This document shows, piece after piece, positions 1 through 10,082 of a DNA stretch of 64,000 nt. Every line of letters begins with the position of its first letter. Position 1 is the first letter of the stretch. The translations under genes and the position numbers were made by a program. The notes under the pieces are model-generated. The model did not search any database. It was not told where the DNA came from and saw only the letters and a program-made list of their open reading frames with translations. The stretch comes from Acidobacteriota bacterium (lineage in GTDB: Bacteria > Acidobacteriota > Terriglobia > UBA7540): the NCBI GenBank assembly GCA_902812465.1, contig CADDZE010000004.1, positions 1 through 64,000 of the forward strand, given 5' to 3'.

Positions 1-3000
1 CCCCACGGGGGAATGCGGGCGGCATCGGAAGCAAGATCGATGGATTTCGACAGCGTGTAGTTAAAGTCGAACTGCAAGCCGCGGCTGAACCGCTTGCGAA
101 GCGTCACTTCCAGGGCGTGATAATCCGAATTGGAGATGGTCCGCCAAGCATAGAGCGAAGAGTATTGGGCGCTGTAGAAGGCATAGGGGCCGAAAATACT
201 ACAAGCGTTGGGACACTGGAGTCCCGGCAGATCAAGTAGAAACGTAGCGCTCGTTTCGTTGTGGAGGTTGCCCTTGAAGATATCGTAGGCGGCTTGCAAC
301 GGTGTGCAGTTCGGGACAGCGGAGCCACAAGCGTTGAATGTAGTACCGGCGAGGGCCGGAAAGAGATCATTCCAATAGGCAGCAGTTCGTCCCACCATCT
401 GGGGCGTGATCGCCGAAACGGGTACACCGGCGCTGGCCAGTTGGGAAAGGCGCGCCGCAGCCGAGTAATAGTCAATGCCAGAAGCCTTGTCCACCAAGTT
501 CAACGGTTGGGCAAGGTCCTCCTGGATCAAAAGGCGATGAGCAAGGTGACCGACGTAGGCCGCTTCGAGGGTCATGCTCTTGCCCAGCTCGCGGGTCACC
601 GAGAAGTTCAGCATGTACGAGTATGGCGTCTTCAGCGTATCGTCCATGCCCCAGGCGATGGCGAATCCGCCCTGATCGAGGCTGCTCGGCGGGGTCTGAG
701 GGAAACCTCCCTTTGGAGCGGGCACAAAAATGGTACCACCTGGGGTGTGGGAGGCAGCGCAGCCCGCCGTCGGAATGACATTGAGGCTGGTGAGGCGCGG
801 CGCGCAGTCTTCGGTCTGGATACCGGCAGGATTGCTGAGGGTTGTTGCCAGGCCAAACGAACCGTTGGTGTCAAAGGTGTTCAGGATGTTCATGCCGAAG
901 TGATCGTAGGCAATGCCGAAGCCGGCGCGGAGGGAAGTCTTGTCACCGTCGCCGAAGACCTTCTTTAGAAATCCAGAGCTCGGACGCGGAGCATAGGCGA
1001 AAGCGATTCGCGGGGCGAAGTTGTGGTAGTCCCAATGATAGAGGCCAGCGCGCCCGTTCGCCGGGCCGCCCAGATTGAACTGAATCAAAGGCAGCGTATT
1101 ATCTGGCACCCCGGAGGCGCCCGCAATTCCGCGCTGGTCGAACCATCGGCCGGTACTGAACGTCGGCGCTACTTGCAGGCCATTGACCTCCCAGGGCGGG
1201 GAAGCAACCTCCCAGCGCAGTCCGTAAGTGACGGTGAAGTTAGGTTTCAGGCGAAATGAGTCCTGACCGTAGATGCCGTACTCGCGGTCATCGAAGTGGC
1301 GCTTGATCGGCGTACCTTGGGGTAGGACATTGCCTTGCTTGTCGTAGTTGTACGTGGCGTCCACCTCCGTCACCATGCCGAGCAGGGCGATCGTGGGGAA
1401 GTCGTAGGAGTTGGCGAAACTGGAAGCGACCGCCGGAAAACCGTTGGCCGCAGGATCGAAATAGGTACCCGTGTTGGCGATGCCGGAAGGATTCAGCCAG
1501 GAAGCATTAGTGATGCCGTCACTGAACGAGTTCTGCAGGCTTACTCGCGGGTTGCTGATGAATCGCGTCACACCGCCAAACTGAAGCGTATGACGGCCGC
1601 GAGTCCAAGAGAGGTCGTCGCCAATCTCGTGCACCGGCAGGGTGAAGCCGTGACTCCGGGTAATCCCCTGGTCGAGGCCCCGGAAGTAAATCCAGGGCTG
1701 GGAGGAATCGCCCAGGAAATTGAGGCTTTGGCGCGTGAGGCCCCAATGGAGCGTGTTTACTTTGGTAGCGCCCAGGTTCGAGATCCAGCCCAGCACAAAA
1801 CCCTTGCTGAAGTTCTCTTCGGTGGTCTCCGGCGGGCGGCCGGGCAGGAAGGCGGGCGTGAGCACTTGCACGTCGTTCATCAGGTTGCCGCGCCAGAAGA
1901 GGTTCTGGGTGCCGCTTGAGTTGAGGTGGTAGTCAAGCCGGGCGATGTACGTGTAGAAGTTGTTGCGGACGGGCGCCGCGAAGCGAAACCCGGAATAGTT
2001 CAGCCCATCCCCGACGGAATTGTCATTGGGTTCGGGATAGGAGTTGAAGTAATTGAGCATCACGGGATTGGGCCCCAGGTGAAGGGGATCCATCTGGGTG
2101 ATATCGTGCGGCGATAGCGTCGTGGTTCCGCCACCCGCGTTCAGGTAGCGGACGATGCCCTGGCGCAGCGTCGCGCTGGGAACGGTGCGCACCACGCTCT
2201 CCGCTTCCCGGTCATGCCGGCCGTCGAAGTTAGCGAAGAAGAAGGCGCGGTCTTTCTTGATCGGCCCGCCCACGGCCCCGCCAAAGATGTTGCGGATCAG
2301 CTTGGGAGCTTGGTTGGGTTGTCCACTCGAGAGTTCCGCACGCTTGATGAACCAGTCATTGGCGCTGGTCGCGGTGTTGCGATGGTATTCATAGAGGGCG
2401 CCGTGGAAGTCATTGGTGCCGCCTTTGGTCACAAGCGCGACTTCAGCCCCGGAGGAGCGCCCCAAGTCCGAATTTTCATTGGTGGTGGTGACACGGAACT
2501 CCTCGAGTGCGTCGGGCGTCATGCGCAGCACCGAAGTGAAGGCGTAGCCGTTCACCTCATCGTTCACATCGACCCCGTCGAGGGTGACGTTCGACTGGTC
2601 GCTGCGGGCACCATTCACGGCACCGCTCCGCGTGTCGAAATCCAAGTTCACGTCGGGACGGTTACTGGTGAAGACCACTCCGGGCTGCAGGCTGAGCAAG
2701 TCGACGACGTTCCGGGACTCGATCGGCAATTGCTTCACCTGATTCTCACTGAAGGTGTTGCCCAGCGTCGCGTCCGATGTGTTTAACAGCGGGGCCTCCG
2801 CGGTCACCGCAACCACCTGGGTGGAGCTCCCCACTTGAAGCACGGCGTTAAGCGTGGCCGGGGTATTGACCAGTAGCGTCACCGGCGCGGTGAACTTGCG
2901 AAAGCCGGCAGCCAGGACACTAACCTGGTAATCGCCAGGAGGGACCTGAAGAAATTCGTAGACTCCGTCCGGACCGGTCGAAACGGTTCGCACTAGTGCC

Positions 3001-3167
3001 GTCGCCACGCTCGCCAGCGTGACCTCCGCCCCAGGGATGACCGCTCCGGTTCGGTCGGTGACTGTGCCTCGCAAGGACGTGGTCGCCTGCGTCCAGCCAG
3101 TCACCGTGCTAACCAAGGCTAACGAGACAAGCAGTCCCGCGCGCTTGCATGCCTTCGGATAACACAT
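1..3167 (-). CDS. Oar-like TonB-dependent receptor, 3' end outside the window
   Basis: Outer-membrane beta-barrel receptor expected to import large substrates such as oligosaccharides or siderophores. Reading from ATG at 3165-3167 gives at least 1055 residues with no stop before the window edge. It begins with a Lys/Arg-containing signal peptide (hydrophobic stretch about residues 11-25), then a carboxypeptidase-regulatory-like domain (LRGTVTDRTGAVIPGAEVTL, about 33-52), then a plug region with LPIESRNVVDLLSLQPGV and NVTLDGVDVND, and a long barrel rich in aromatic strands. This layout is typical of the expanded Oar-like family of Acidobacteriota. It is transcribed away from the EPS cluster, with 253 bases between it and the beta-helix gene. 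A classical TonB box was not identified. Substrate unknown. A second family member lies at 27.4-30.8 kb. Confidence 0.93.
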   Translation of the reverse strand, partial: MCYPKACKRAGLLVSLALVSTVTGWTQATTSLRGTVTDRTGAVIPGAEVTLASVATALVRTVSTGPDGVYEFLQVPPGDYQVSVLAAGFRKFTAPVTLLVNTPATLNAVLQVGSSTQVVAVTAEAPLLNTSDATLGNTFSENQVKQLPIESRNVVDLLSLQPGVVFTSNRPDVNLDFDTRSGAVNGARSDQSNVTLDGVDVNDEVNGYAFTSVLRMTPDALEEFRVTTTNENSDLGRSSGAEVALVTKGGTNDFHGALYEYHRNTATSANDWFIKRAELSSGQPNQAPKLIRNIFGGAVGGPIKKDRAFFFANFDGRHDREAESVVRTVPSATLRQGIVRYLNAGGGTTTLSPHDITQMDPLHLGPNPVMLNYFNSYPEPNDNSVGDGLNYSGFRFAAPVRNNFYTYIARLDYHLNSSGTQNLFWRGNLMNDVQVLTPAFLPGRPPETTEENFSKGFVLGWISNLGATKVNTLHWGLTRQSLNFLGDSSQPWIYFRGLDQGITRSHGFTLPVHEIGDDLSWTRGRHTLQFGGVTRFISNPRVSLQNSFSDGITNASWLNPSGIANTGTYFDPAANGFPAVASSFANSYDFPTIALLGMVTEVDATYNYDKQGNVLPQGTPIKRHFDDREYGIYGQDSFRLKPNFTVTYGLRWEVASPPWEVNGLQVAPTFSTGRWFDQRGIAGASGVPDNTLPLIQFNLGGPANGRAGLYHWDYHNFAPRIAFAYAPRPSSGFLKKVFGDGDKTSLRAGFGIAYDHFGMNILNTFDTNGSFGLATTLSNPAGIQTEDCAPRLTSLNVIPTAGCAASHTPGGTIFVPAPKGGFPQTPPSSLDQGGFAIAWGMDDTLKTPYSYMLNFSVTRELGKSMTLEAAYVGHLAHRLLIQEDLAQPLNLVDKASGIDYYSAAARLSQLASAGVPVSAITPQMVGRTAAYWNDLFPALAGTTFNACGSAVPNCTPLQAAYDIFKGNLHNETSATFLLDLPGLQCPNACSIFGPYAFYSAQYSSLYAWRTISNSDYHALEVTLRKRFSRGLQFDFNYTLSKSIDLASDAARIPPW

Positions 3168-3420
3168 GGCCCTTCTCCTACCGTTGGAATACTACTTGCT
3201 TACTTTCTGGGTTGGAAGACGTCTGACTTTGTGCCGACCCGGGTGGCCATCTGTAGCTTCGCCGCTCCTTCCCGGAGCCCGGACAAGCTCGTGATAACTT
3301 GACCCAACACGGCGACTGCCCTTTCTATAACGCGGAGGCGGACAGGCTGTCAATCCGATTTTTTAAGTGGAAGAATAAAGGAAGACCGCAATGAACCATG
3401 AGGGCGACATGGCGCAGGGT

Positions 3421-5085
3421 TTACTTCGAAGTCCCCACGCGAGCGTCGGTGCCTGTCATGAGGTTATCGCGGACAACGAAGTTTCCACGAGACTTGCCGC
3501 CTTGCCGGATAACGCCGCTCCCCAGATAGTTGCCCGAGACGTGAAATTCCTGAACCGTGCCAGGGTTGCCACTCGCGGCGACCACTTCGATGTCAACTGG
3601 GAAGGGGTGCGAGCCCCCGATGCGGTTGCCCGTGATCCAGGTGATGCCATTCGAATTGTAGTCGTCCTGGACATTGTCAATGGCGCGGCTTCCCGGCGGC
3701 TGCGGCGCATTGCAGAGGATCTCGTTGTCCACGATCCTCACCGTTCCGGGCTCGGAGCCCAACCGATGCGTGCCCCCCACGCTGATGGCATCAAAACGCA
3801 CTGAGGACGGCACGTCGAAGAGAAACCGGTTGCCCCGCACCTCGACGTCGTGGAGGTTGTTGGTGTTGAGGCTCAGCTTGACATTATGAAACTCATTGTT
3901 AGAAAAGACCTCATGATCAAAGGGTCCCATCGCACTGTCGGCCTGGCAGATGTCGTGATCGAGGCATCGAAAATGGTTTCTGGTCACCAGGAGGTTCTTG
4001 TTGTTTGCCGGGTTCTGGGATGGGTTGTAAATCCGGAGTAACGGATACGCCTTCGAGCTAGAAATGATCGTGTTCCCGGTGATCGAAACGTTGCGGTTAT
4101 AGCTAAACGTCCCGACGGCGCCGTTGGGCCCGTCCTTCACAGTGTTGTCCAAAAAAGTCACGTCGTTACTTCCCTCGGCATCCAAGCATACGTCGGTGCA
4201 GGTGTCGATGATGTTATGAGAAACGACGATACGTTCTCCCATGCTCCCCCAGATAGCTCCATGGCGAACCGTATTGCCGCTAATCACGAGATCCTGAACC
4301 TTTCGCTCATTTTCCGGTGCCCCATCCCCCTTCCCACCCTCCGAAGCACATCCGGCAAAGCAAGCATCACCGCCCCACCATTGAATGCTGCCAGGACCGA
4401 CGTCCGACAGCGTGTTATTCGCAATCTGAACGTGACGCGCATAGGCCACCCCAATGCCCGGTCCCGCTCCTCCGGGAGAGCCGTTTGCCACGTTCCCGGT
4501 CACCGTGATGTTGTGACTCGAATTCGAGTCGGTCACGTTTCGGTATTGGCTGTTTTGAACAGCCGGTGCCGTCGATCCGATCGCTAGCAATCGCAAATTA
4601 TTGGTTTCGTTCTGGGTGATGGTTGCCCCGTTGACCGCACGCAAGACGAGAAACAGGTTCGCATTCTGGCCTCTCAGGGCCGTCGCTGTGCATCCCTGAA
4701 GGGTAATCTGGCTTGCGGAAGAAGCTACCATAAAGGGGCCATTAGGCTGGTAATCGAGGGTCAAAGGAGCACTCGGTCCGTCGCACTGAACGGTGTCGCC
4801 GCTCTGCAGGGTTATCGTGGCGTGCCACGTGGTTGGAGCGCGAAGTTGCAGCGTGTGGTTGGAGGACAAGTGAACCGCAGTAGAGACCGTTCCTGGTTGT
4901 GTCACCTGGATCTCGCCTGAACTGCTTCCCAGTTTTGCGTCAGCGGCGTTGATCTTTGCCCCCAGGTCCGCACCCGGCTGTTCGTCGGCGATCAAAACTG
5001 TGCCTCTCTGCGGACCCGAAGCTCCAGATCCAGTTCCGGCCGCCAGAAAAAGTAGCATCACCGAACCGGCAAGGAAACCTTTCAT
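3421..5085 (-). CDS. Secreted right-handed parallel beta-helix protein
   Basis: 554 residues with a clear signal peptide (MKGFLAGSVMLLFLAAGTGSG) and many short repeats of the type 'ITVTGNV', 'VSHNIIDTC', 'VSITGNTII', 'VEVRGNRF', which are the rungs of a right-handed parallel beta-helix (pectate-lyase/Beta_helix fold). Such proteins in EPS loci often act as polysaccharide lyases, epimerases or surface-binding proteins. No catalytic residues could be assigned by eye, so the enzymatic role is inference. It is the most downstream gene on the minus strand of the EPS cluster and follows the Wzy/WaaL-like gene by 130 bases. It is probably exported to the periplasm or outside and may trim or modify the polymer. 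Low-GC patches and Asn-rich repeats are expected for this fold. Confidence 0.85.
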   Translation of the reverse strand: MKGFLAGSVMLLFLAAGTGSGASGPQRGTVLIADEQPGADLGAKINAADAKLGSSSGEIQVTQPGTVSTAVHLSSNHTLQLRAPTTWHATITLQSGDTVQCDGPSAPLTLDYQPNGPFMVASSASQITLQGCTATALRGQNANLFLVLRAVNGATITQNETNNLRLLAIGSTAPAVQNSQYRNVTDSNSSHNITVTGNVANGSPGGAGPGIGVAYARHVQIANNTLSDVGPGSIQWWGGDACFAGCASEGGKGDGAPENERKVQDLVISGNTVRHGAIWGSMGERIVVSHNIIDTCTDVCLDAEGSNDVTFLDNTVKDGPNGAVGTFSYNRNVSITGNTIISSSKAYPLLRIYNPSQNPANNKNLLVTRNHFRCLDHDICQADSAMGPFDHEVFSNNEFHNVKLSLNTNNLHDVEVRGNRFLFDVPSSVRFDAISVGGTHRLGSEPGTVRIVDNEILCNAPQPPGSRAIDNVQDDYNSNGITWITGNRIGGSHPFPVDIEVVAASGNPGTVQEFHVSGNYLGSGVIRQGGKSRGNFVVRDNLMTGTDARVGTSK

Positions 5086-5215
5086 GCGGTAGCTCCTGCG
5101 CGCAAAGGTCAGGACTCCAAGCTCCTCTGCGCGCCGTTCGTTTCACCTTCTGAAACTTTGGATGCCTAATGGCGCTTGGGAGCATCAATTCTGGGACGAG
5201 CTTAACCCGCCTCGA

Positions 5216-6667
5216 CTACACCGAAACACGGAGTCCTGGGGCGTGTTGTACCTCCCGCTTGTGTGGAACCTGGCGAATGCGAACCGGAACAGGACTCTGA
5301 GCGTGCCGCAAAGATTGAACGCGGAGCCACCCGATCGCCAGCATCGACCACAGATTGAATGCGGTGGGTGGCAGCCAGTATGCCCCCTCGGCGACGGCTG
5401 CGAAACCCCAGGACGCGGTCCCCAGGAAAACCGCCCGGACTATGGGATCCGAACGGGCGCGGTAAAAGGTGAGCCACGAGTAGACTACAGGCGCGAGCCA
5501 AAGGACAACTCCTATCACTCCGCCAATCCAGTAAACCGCCAGGTAAAAAACCTCGTAGGCCCCTCCCCCCGCCATGTCGACCCTTTTCGCCGCCGGCCCG
5601 CTCGGTCCGAACAGGAACGATTGCACGTCGTCCTGGCTATACCCAATCGATTCCTTCCATAGGATACCCGCTGGCTCCAGGCGGCTGCCCCAGGTCTTCA
5701 AGCTATCACCGGCCTCGAGAACGCGGGTTTCGCCGATGGGGACGTGGAAAACGAATAGGTATAGCCCCAATCCCAGCAGCACTATCAACCCGGCCCTATG
5801 TAGCCACCTTTTCACGTTCAATTGCAGGGCGAGCAAAGCAAGGCACACCGCGCCCGCCCAAGCGGAGCGGGAGGCACACATGGCGATGGCAAAAATGCCG
5901 GCTGCCAGCACGAAAGCCTTTGACCTCCTGGACCGATAAAGTGTCAGGCATAAGGGGAGGGTTAGGAGCAGGTTTGTCCCTAACAGGTTTCCGTTCTGGT
6001 AAGTCGACGTCAGCTTCAGAGCGCCGCTGCTCCAATCAATGACGTTATACTTTCCCGCGAGGAAGTCGATCTCTTGCGCGTCGTCCCAGTTGGCAGTGAG
6101 CCCTGGAATCACAACGCGGTACTCGCCAAAGATCTTCTGGGCAATCCCGTAAATCAGGACAATCACGACGGACCAGCGTAGGAATCGGAGAAGAGTGGCC
6201 AGCTTGCGGTCGCTATCCGACAACACGGTGATGGCAACCAATGTTAGCGGGTAGACGCACAGCGGAACCAGCTTGGCCACGTCTTCCGTCATGACGGCCT
6301 GATAGCCATAAACGCGCTCATACCAAATGCGGAGGGCGAAATACACGACACACACAAAAACGAGCGCGATGCACTTTTTAACGGGAGGACTCAACCGGAC
6401 GGGCCTCGAGAGGCGAAAGAAGGCCGCGATCAGCACCGCAGCATACACGATGTCGGGAATGGTGAATGGGATACCCCCAAATTTGAATCCTGACTTGGGA
6501 AAGGCTATGTGAAGCGTGACCGCCGCATAGAGAAGGCCCAGGGCCAGTCGGCCTGACCTTGCCCGTGACGGAACTTGGCCGATAAGGTGATCGCCCGGAA
6601 CCGCCGGTTGCGGCCTCTCGTAGTGGGTGTTGTCGAACATTCCAGCGGGCAGTTTAACCCGGTTCAT
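5216..6667 (-). CDS. O-antigen ligase/polymerase-like integral membrane protein (Wzy/WaaL superfamily)
   Basis: 483 residues starting at ATG 6667. About ten to twelve hydrophobic helices, beginning near residue 40 (LALGLLYAAVTLHIAF), with a long loop about residues 290-350 that contains ESIGYSQDDVQSFLFGPSG, the typical position of the large periplasmic loop of Wzy/WaaL proteins. Expected role is polymerisation of EPS repeat units or their transfer to an acceptor at the periplasmic face of the inner membrane. It sits between the secreted beta-helix gene and glycosyltransferases, supporting a polymerase role in this cluster. Family-level assignment is solid; polymerase versus ligase cannot be settled from sequence alone. 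A second protein of this superfamily is encoded at 36.9-38.3 kb. Confidence 0.83.
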   Translation of the reverse strand: MNRVKLPAGMFDNTHYERPQPAVPGDHLIGQVPSRARSGRLALGLLYAAVTLHIAFPKSGFKFGGIPFTIPDIVYAAVLIAAFFRLSRPVRLSPPVKKCIALVFVCVVYFALRIWYERVYGYQAVMTEDVAKLVPLCVYPLTLVAITVLSDSDRKLATLLRFLRWSVVIVLIYGIAQKIFGEYRVVIPGLTANWDDAQEIDFLAGKYNVIDWSSGALKLTSTYQNGNLLGTNLLLTLPLCLTLYRSRRSKAFVLAAGIFAIAMCASRSAWAGAVCLALLALQLNVKRWLHRAGLIVLLGLGLYLFVFHVPIGETRVLEAGDSLKTWGSRLEPAGILWKESIGYSQDDVQSFLFGPSGPAAKRVDMAGGGAYEVFYLAVYWIGGVIGVVLWLAPVVYSWLTFYRARSDPIVRAVFLGTASWGFAAVAEGAYWLPPTAFNLWSMLAIGWLRVQSLRHAQSPVPVRIRQVPHKREVQHAPGLRVSV

Positions 6668-6797
6668 ACGCTTGGGATGACCGCAGCACTACGTTTCTCC
6701 CCAGCACCCTTCACGTTACTCGACGGAGCGAAACCGCGGTTCATCACTATCCTCCGCGACGCCCTTGATTCACGGCACGTTCCGAGAATACTTGAAC

Positions 6798-7947
6798 TCA
6801 GACCTGGTCATTCAAGGCGTCAGCTTGTCCCATAAATCTTCTGCTGATCCTGCCCAGCCCGTCGCCGTCCAAGATCCTCGGGCAGGCCTCGAGCACTTCG
6901 CTGGCCTCCACACCTCGCGCGCAGGCCATGCTCAGGCAACCCCGGCTTCGATAACAGGGAGCGCACAAGGCGGGATGCCGCAGGACCCGGCATTCCCCTG
7001 ATAATAACCTCCGTTGGGCCTCATTGCTCATTCCCGCACAAATCAGGACGGCGGGCGTGCCCGTGGCGGCGGCTACGTGGCCGACAGCGGAGTCCACGCC
7101 CACGACCAGGCTGGCGCGGCGAATGACCTTGACCCATTCGGTCTAACTCAGCTGCTCGCACAGGTCAATTCCGCCTCCGTCGAGCAGCGGGCACATCCGA
7201 TGCACTGCCGCAGCTTCCTGGGCACCTCTCCCTGTAAAGACCAAGCGGTGTCCATCATTGGCCAAGCCCGTGACAAGTTGGCCCCACCTTTCCTTAGGCC
7301 ACTGTCTGAGCGGGTTTCCTGCGCCCATATGCACGACTCGGCGGCTTCACGAGCTGTTCACCCATGCAACTCGTACCGATTTCCGGCATCCGAGGCGCCG
7401 AGAGAGAAGATGCCGGCACGAGGACCCGCAATAGCTCTTGGTGATAGGCGGCGATGTGGCGGTCTGCAGGTATCCAGCGCAAGCGGTGGGTGAGGAGAGG
7501 ACCGCCGCCGCTCGTGTAGCCAACGCGTATGGGTATGCCGGCCTGCCAGAGCAGACTACAGGTGTTCGGAAAGAACTGGTAGGTCTCGATGGCAGCATCG
7601 TATCCAACCGAGCGGATCTCAGCCAATGCCCTCGCACGGTCAGCCAGGTAGCGGCACACCTTACACCTCAAGCCTTCCGGACGTCGCGAAAGGCGCCAGT
7701 GGTCGACTACGTGGAGCCACCTGACGCCAGAAAGGCTTTCGATAGCGGCCCGGTTCCAAGACCCGCTGAGGAATCCGATCTCTACTTCCGGCAAATGGGT
7801 CTGCAAGGGCCGAATTAACGAACCCGCAATCAAAACATCGCCTAGGTGAGCCCAGTTTGAGATCGGCAGCTTTCGAACTGCTGGAGAAGCTCCTCGCTGC
7901 CATCGCCGAGGAAGCGCAAGGCACAGCACGTCCCACGCCAACAGCAT
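6798..7947 (-). pseudogene. Glycosyltransferase family 9 (heptosyltransferase-like), interrupted
   Basis: Three pieces of one GT9 protein lie in order on the minus strand. Piece 1 (7947 to about 7350) has the N-terminal Rossmann part with WAHLGDVLIAGSLIRPL and FLSGSWNRAAIESL. Piece 2 (about 7352-7143) is in another frame and has VVHMGAGNPLRQWPKERWGQ and VFTGRGAQE. It ends at an in-frame TAG (7143-7145), after which the same frame continues with VIRRASLVVGVDSAVGHVAA, the family's acceptor/nucleotide-sugar motif (piece 3, to 6798). So the gene carries one frameshift near 7345-7360 and one nonsense codon (TAG where TGG would give Trp). GT9 enzymes transfer sugars from nucleotide donors in LPS or capsule assembly. 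Inactivation would remove one transfer step from the cluster. Sequencing error is the alternative. Confidence 0.82.
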
Positions 7948-8058
7948 GCCAACGAGAACAGGATTCCGGGCGCATACCCCAGCCGCTATGCGGGCCTCGG
8001 GTCGGCCCGCTTAACGATGAGCGGCGGATGGTGAATCGGAGCCGTCATTCACCAAGTC

Positions 8059-8946
8059 CTAGTGCTTGAACTTGGGATCAGATTTAGGTGCCCGAAGCCA
8101 GACTTTGGCGCATAGCCATCCGGAAATTCTACCGACGAAGATATTGAAGTGAAAGTTACATTTCGCGAAGTTCAGCTTTATTGCCTGGACCACAGTGCCG
8201 ACCAGGGGACGGACGCTCCTGTAAATGACGTACCAAACCGGGTATTTATGCTTTCCCAGGACATAACCATAGCCGAGCGAGTATGTGTACACCTTCGCAA
8301 TCGCCGCCGGGCCGAGGTCTTTCACAGGGGGGGGATGATGAACATAGAGTTCTGGGAAGTACCGGATTCTGAAGCCCAACTCCATCGCCCGAGCCAGATA
8401 GTCCATTTCCTCTCCCGAGTTCAATCCCTGGGATGAGCCTACGCCCAACCTCTCATCAAACTCACCAACTGCCTCGACAACCGACTTCCGTATAAAGATC
8501 GTCCATGAAGTCGCAGCCGTCCAAAGCGAGATCCGGTTGAGCTCACAGCGGCGTCGACGATAGCCTTTTATCGCATTGCCGTTTTCATCTGCTGCTCTTG
8601 CCGTCAAGCCTCCAAGGTCCGGATTGGCGGAAAATATCGCGGCAACTCTCTCAAGTAGGTTCGGCGGGTACCAACAGTCGTCGTCAGGGAAAGCTACGAC
8701 GTCACCATTGACGAACCTCAGTGCGACGTTTCTTGCCCGGGAGAGTCCCCGTTCCGAGCTTAAGTAGAGGATGTCAAGACCCTGGCCCGCCGAAGCAATA
8801 ACCCCCTTTATCCGGTCGTCCGGATTCTGGTCAACAATCAGGACTTGGAAATTCTTATATGTCTGAGCGCGAAGCGAATCGAGCAATCTGCGCGGTTCTT
8901 CAGTTCGCCCAAACGTCGCGACAATCAGCGAAAATTTCAACGGCAA
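8059..8946 (-). CDS. Family 2 glycosyltransferase
   Basis: 295 residues with the GT-A fold signature of GT2 enzymes: FSLIVATFGRTEEPRRLLDS at residues 5-24, VLIVDQNPDD near 35-45 and the metal/nucleotide-binding FPDDDCW near residue 90. GT2 enzymes use a UDP- or GDP-sugar to extend a lipid-linked repeat unit on the cytoplasmic side of the inner membrane. The start ATG at 8946 overlaps the end of the upstream GT4 gene by 10 bases, so the two are very likely translated from one message. Donor and acceptor sugar cannot be read from the sequence. The C-terminus is basic (KVWLRAPKSDPKFKH) and may help membrane association. Confidence 0.9.
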   Translation of the reverse strand: MPLKFSLIVATFGRTEEPRRLLDSLRAQTYKNFQVLIVDQNPDDRIKGVIASAGQGLDILYLSSERGLSRARNVALRFVNGDVVAFPDDDCWYPPNLLERVAAIFSANPDLGGLTARAADENGNAIKGYRRRRCELNRISLWTAATSWTIFIRKSVVEAVGEFDERLGVGSSQGLNSGEEMDYLARAMELGFRIRYFPELYVHHPPPVKDLGPAAIAKVYTYSLGYGYVLGKHKYPVWYVIYRSVRPLVGTVVQAIKLNFAKCNFHFNIFVGRISGWLCAKVWLRAPKSDPKFKH

Positions 8947-10082
8947 ACCTCCCTAAAAGCGCGTGCGTAAGCGGCCGCAGTTTTGTCCCAAGAAAAGCGC
9001 CGGATGTTCGCGGTTCCCTTTTCTATCAGCTCTTGGCGAAGAGAACCGTTTCTGGCCACTTCAGCAATGGCGTTTGCCCAGCAATCGGCGTCGCCAGGAA
9101 GGAGCCACGCCGCATCGCACGCAATTTCGCGATTGATCCGAGTATCGAGCGCCAGCACAGGACATTGGGCCGCCATGGCCTCAAGCAGCGGAAATCCAAA
9201 CCCTTCGTAAATGGAAGGGAACAGCAGCGCGGTTGCCTCGCGCAAAAGGCAGAGTACGTCGCGTTTGGGTAGTACGCCAGCCCACTCGATGAAATCATGC
9301 TTCCGATTGCGAATTTCCTGGAACGAAGGATGTATGTTTCCGGTAACGATTAGGCGCATTTCCAGACCTCTCTGCCTGACAGCCTGCACAGCTGCAACAG
9401 CGAGACCTAAATTCTTACGGGGACGATGCGCACCCAGCATCAGGAGATACGGCCGAGTGGATTGGGTTTGGACGCTAACTAGTCTATGAGAGCACATGTC
9501 CGGGGCATCAAAACCAGAATGAATCACTTCGACCTTGGCAGCCACGTGTGGAAACTCTTTAATCAACTCATCAGCAGTCGCCTTTGAAACCGCAATAATC
9601 CTGCATGCACGGCGGATGGAGGAAGTGAAACTCCTAGCCAGCAACTGCTGTCTCGGTTCCAGCCCGTCAAGCCCATTCAACAACAGCAGGTCATGCACGG
9701 TCAGCACTGAAGGCTTACGCACAGCCCATGGCAAAAAATGATTCGTGCCCCAGTAAACGTCGCAAGAACCCGCGAGGAGGACACTAAGCTCAAAGAAGGC
9801 TTTCCCGGTTTTCGGGATGCGTGGCCATGACCTGATTTCTACAGGGCCACTGGGACTGAATCTGTGAGCCAAGCCGCAAAACTGGAATTGGCCTGAGAGG
9901 CGCTCCAGGATGTTGTCAACTAAGACGCCCGGACCCCAGTGCCTTGTTTCCGGTTGGAGCACACGCGCATCGAATGCCACAGTGATCTGGGATTTCCCGC
10001 GATCTTCCTGGGAACCTTCCCAGTTTCCACGGTCCTCCGGCTTTTTGGGCAAAGTCGAAGATTGAGGTTGCGTACCCTTCAC
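8937..10082 (-). CDS. Family 4 (GT-B) glycosyltransferase
   Basis: About 381 residues when started at GTG 10082, which overlaps the stop of the upstream methyltransferase as GTGA. A longer ATG start at 10163 is possible but would overlap that gene by 85 bases and adds a low-complexity basic leader. The protein opens with TVAFDARVLQPETRHWGPGV and has the GT4 C-terminal motif SIYEGFGFPLLEAMAAQCPV, where the two Glu residues bind the nucleotide-sugar. A phosphate-binding segment LMLGAHRPRKNLG precedes it. Likely role: adding one sugar to the EPS repeat unit in the cytoplasm. It is part of a tightly packed run (methyltransferase, GT4, GT2). Sugar specificity unknown. Confidence 0.9.
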   Translation of the reverse strand: MKGTQPQSSTLPKKPEDRGNWEGSQEDRGKSQITVAFDARVLQPETRHWGPGVLVDNILERLSGQFQFCGLAHRFSPSGPVEIRSWPRIPKTGKAFFELSVLLAGSCDVYWGTNHFLPWAVRKPSVLTVHDLLLLNGLDGLEPRQQLLARSFTSSIRRACRIIAVSKATADELIKEFPHVAAKVEVIHSGFDAPDMCSHRLVSVQTQSTRPYLLMLGAHRPRKNLGLAVAAVQAVRQRGLEMRLIVTGNIHPSFQEIRNRKHDFIEWAGVLPKRDVLCLLREATALLFPSIYEGFGFPLLEAMAAQCPVLALDTRINREIACDAAWLLPGDADCWANAIAEVARNGSLRQELIEKGTANIRRFSWDKTAAAYARAFREVCR

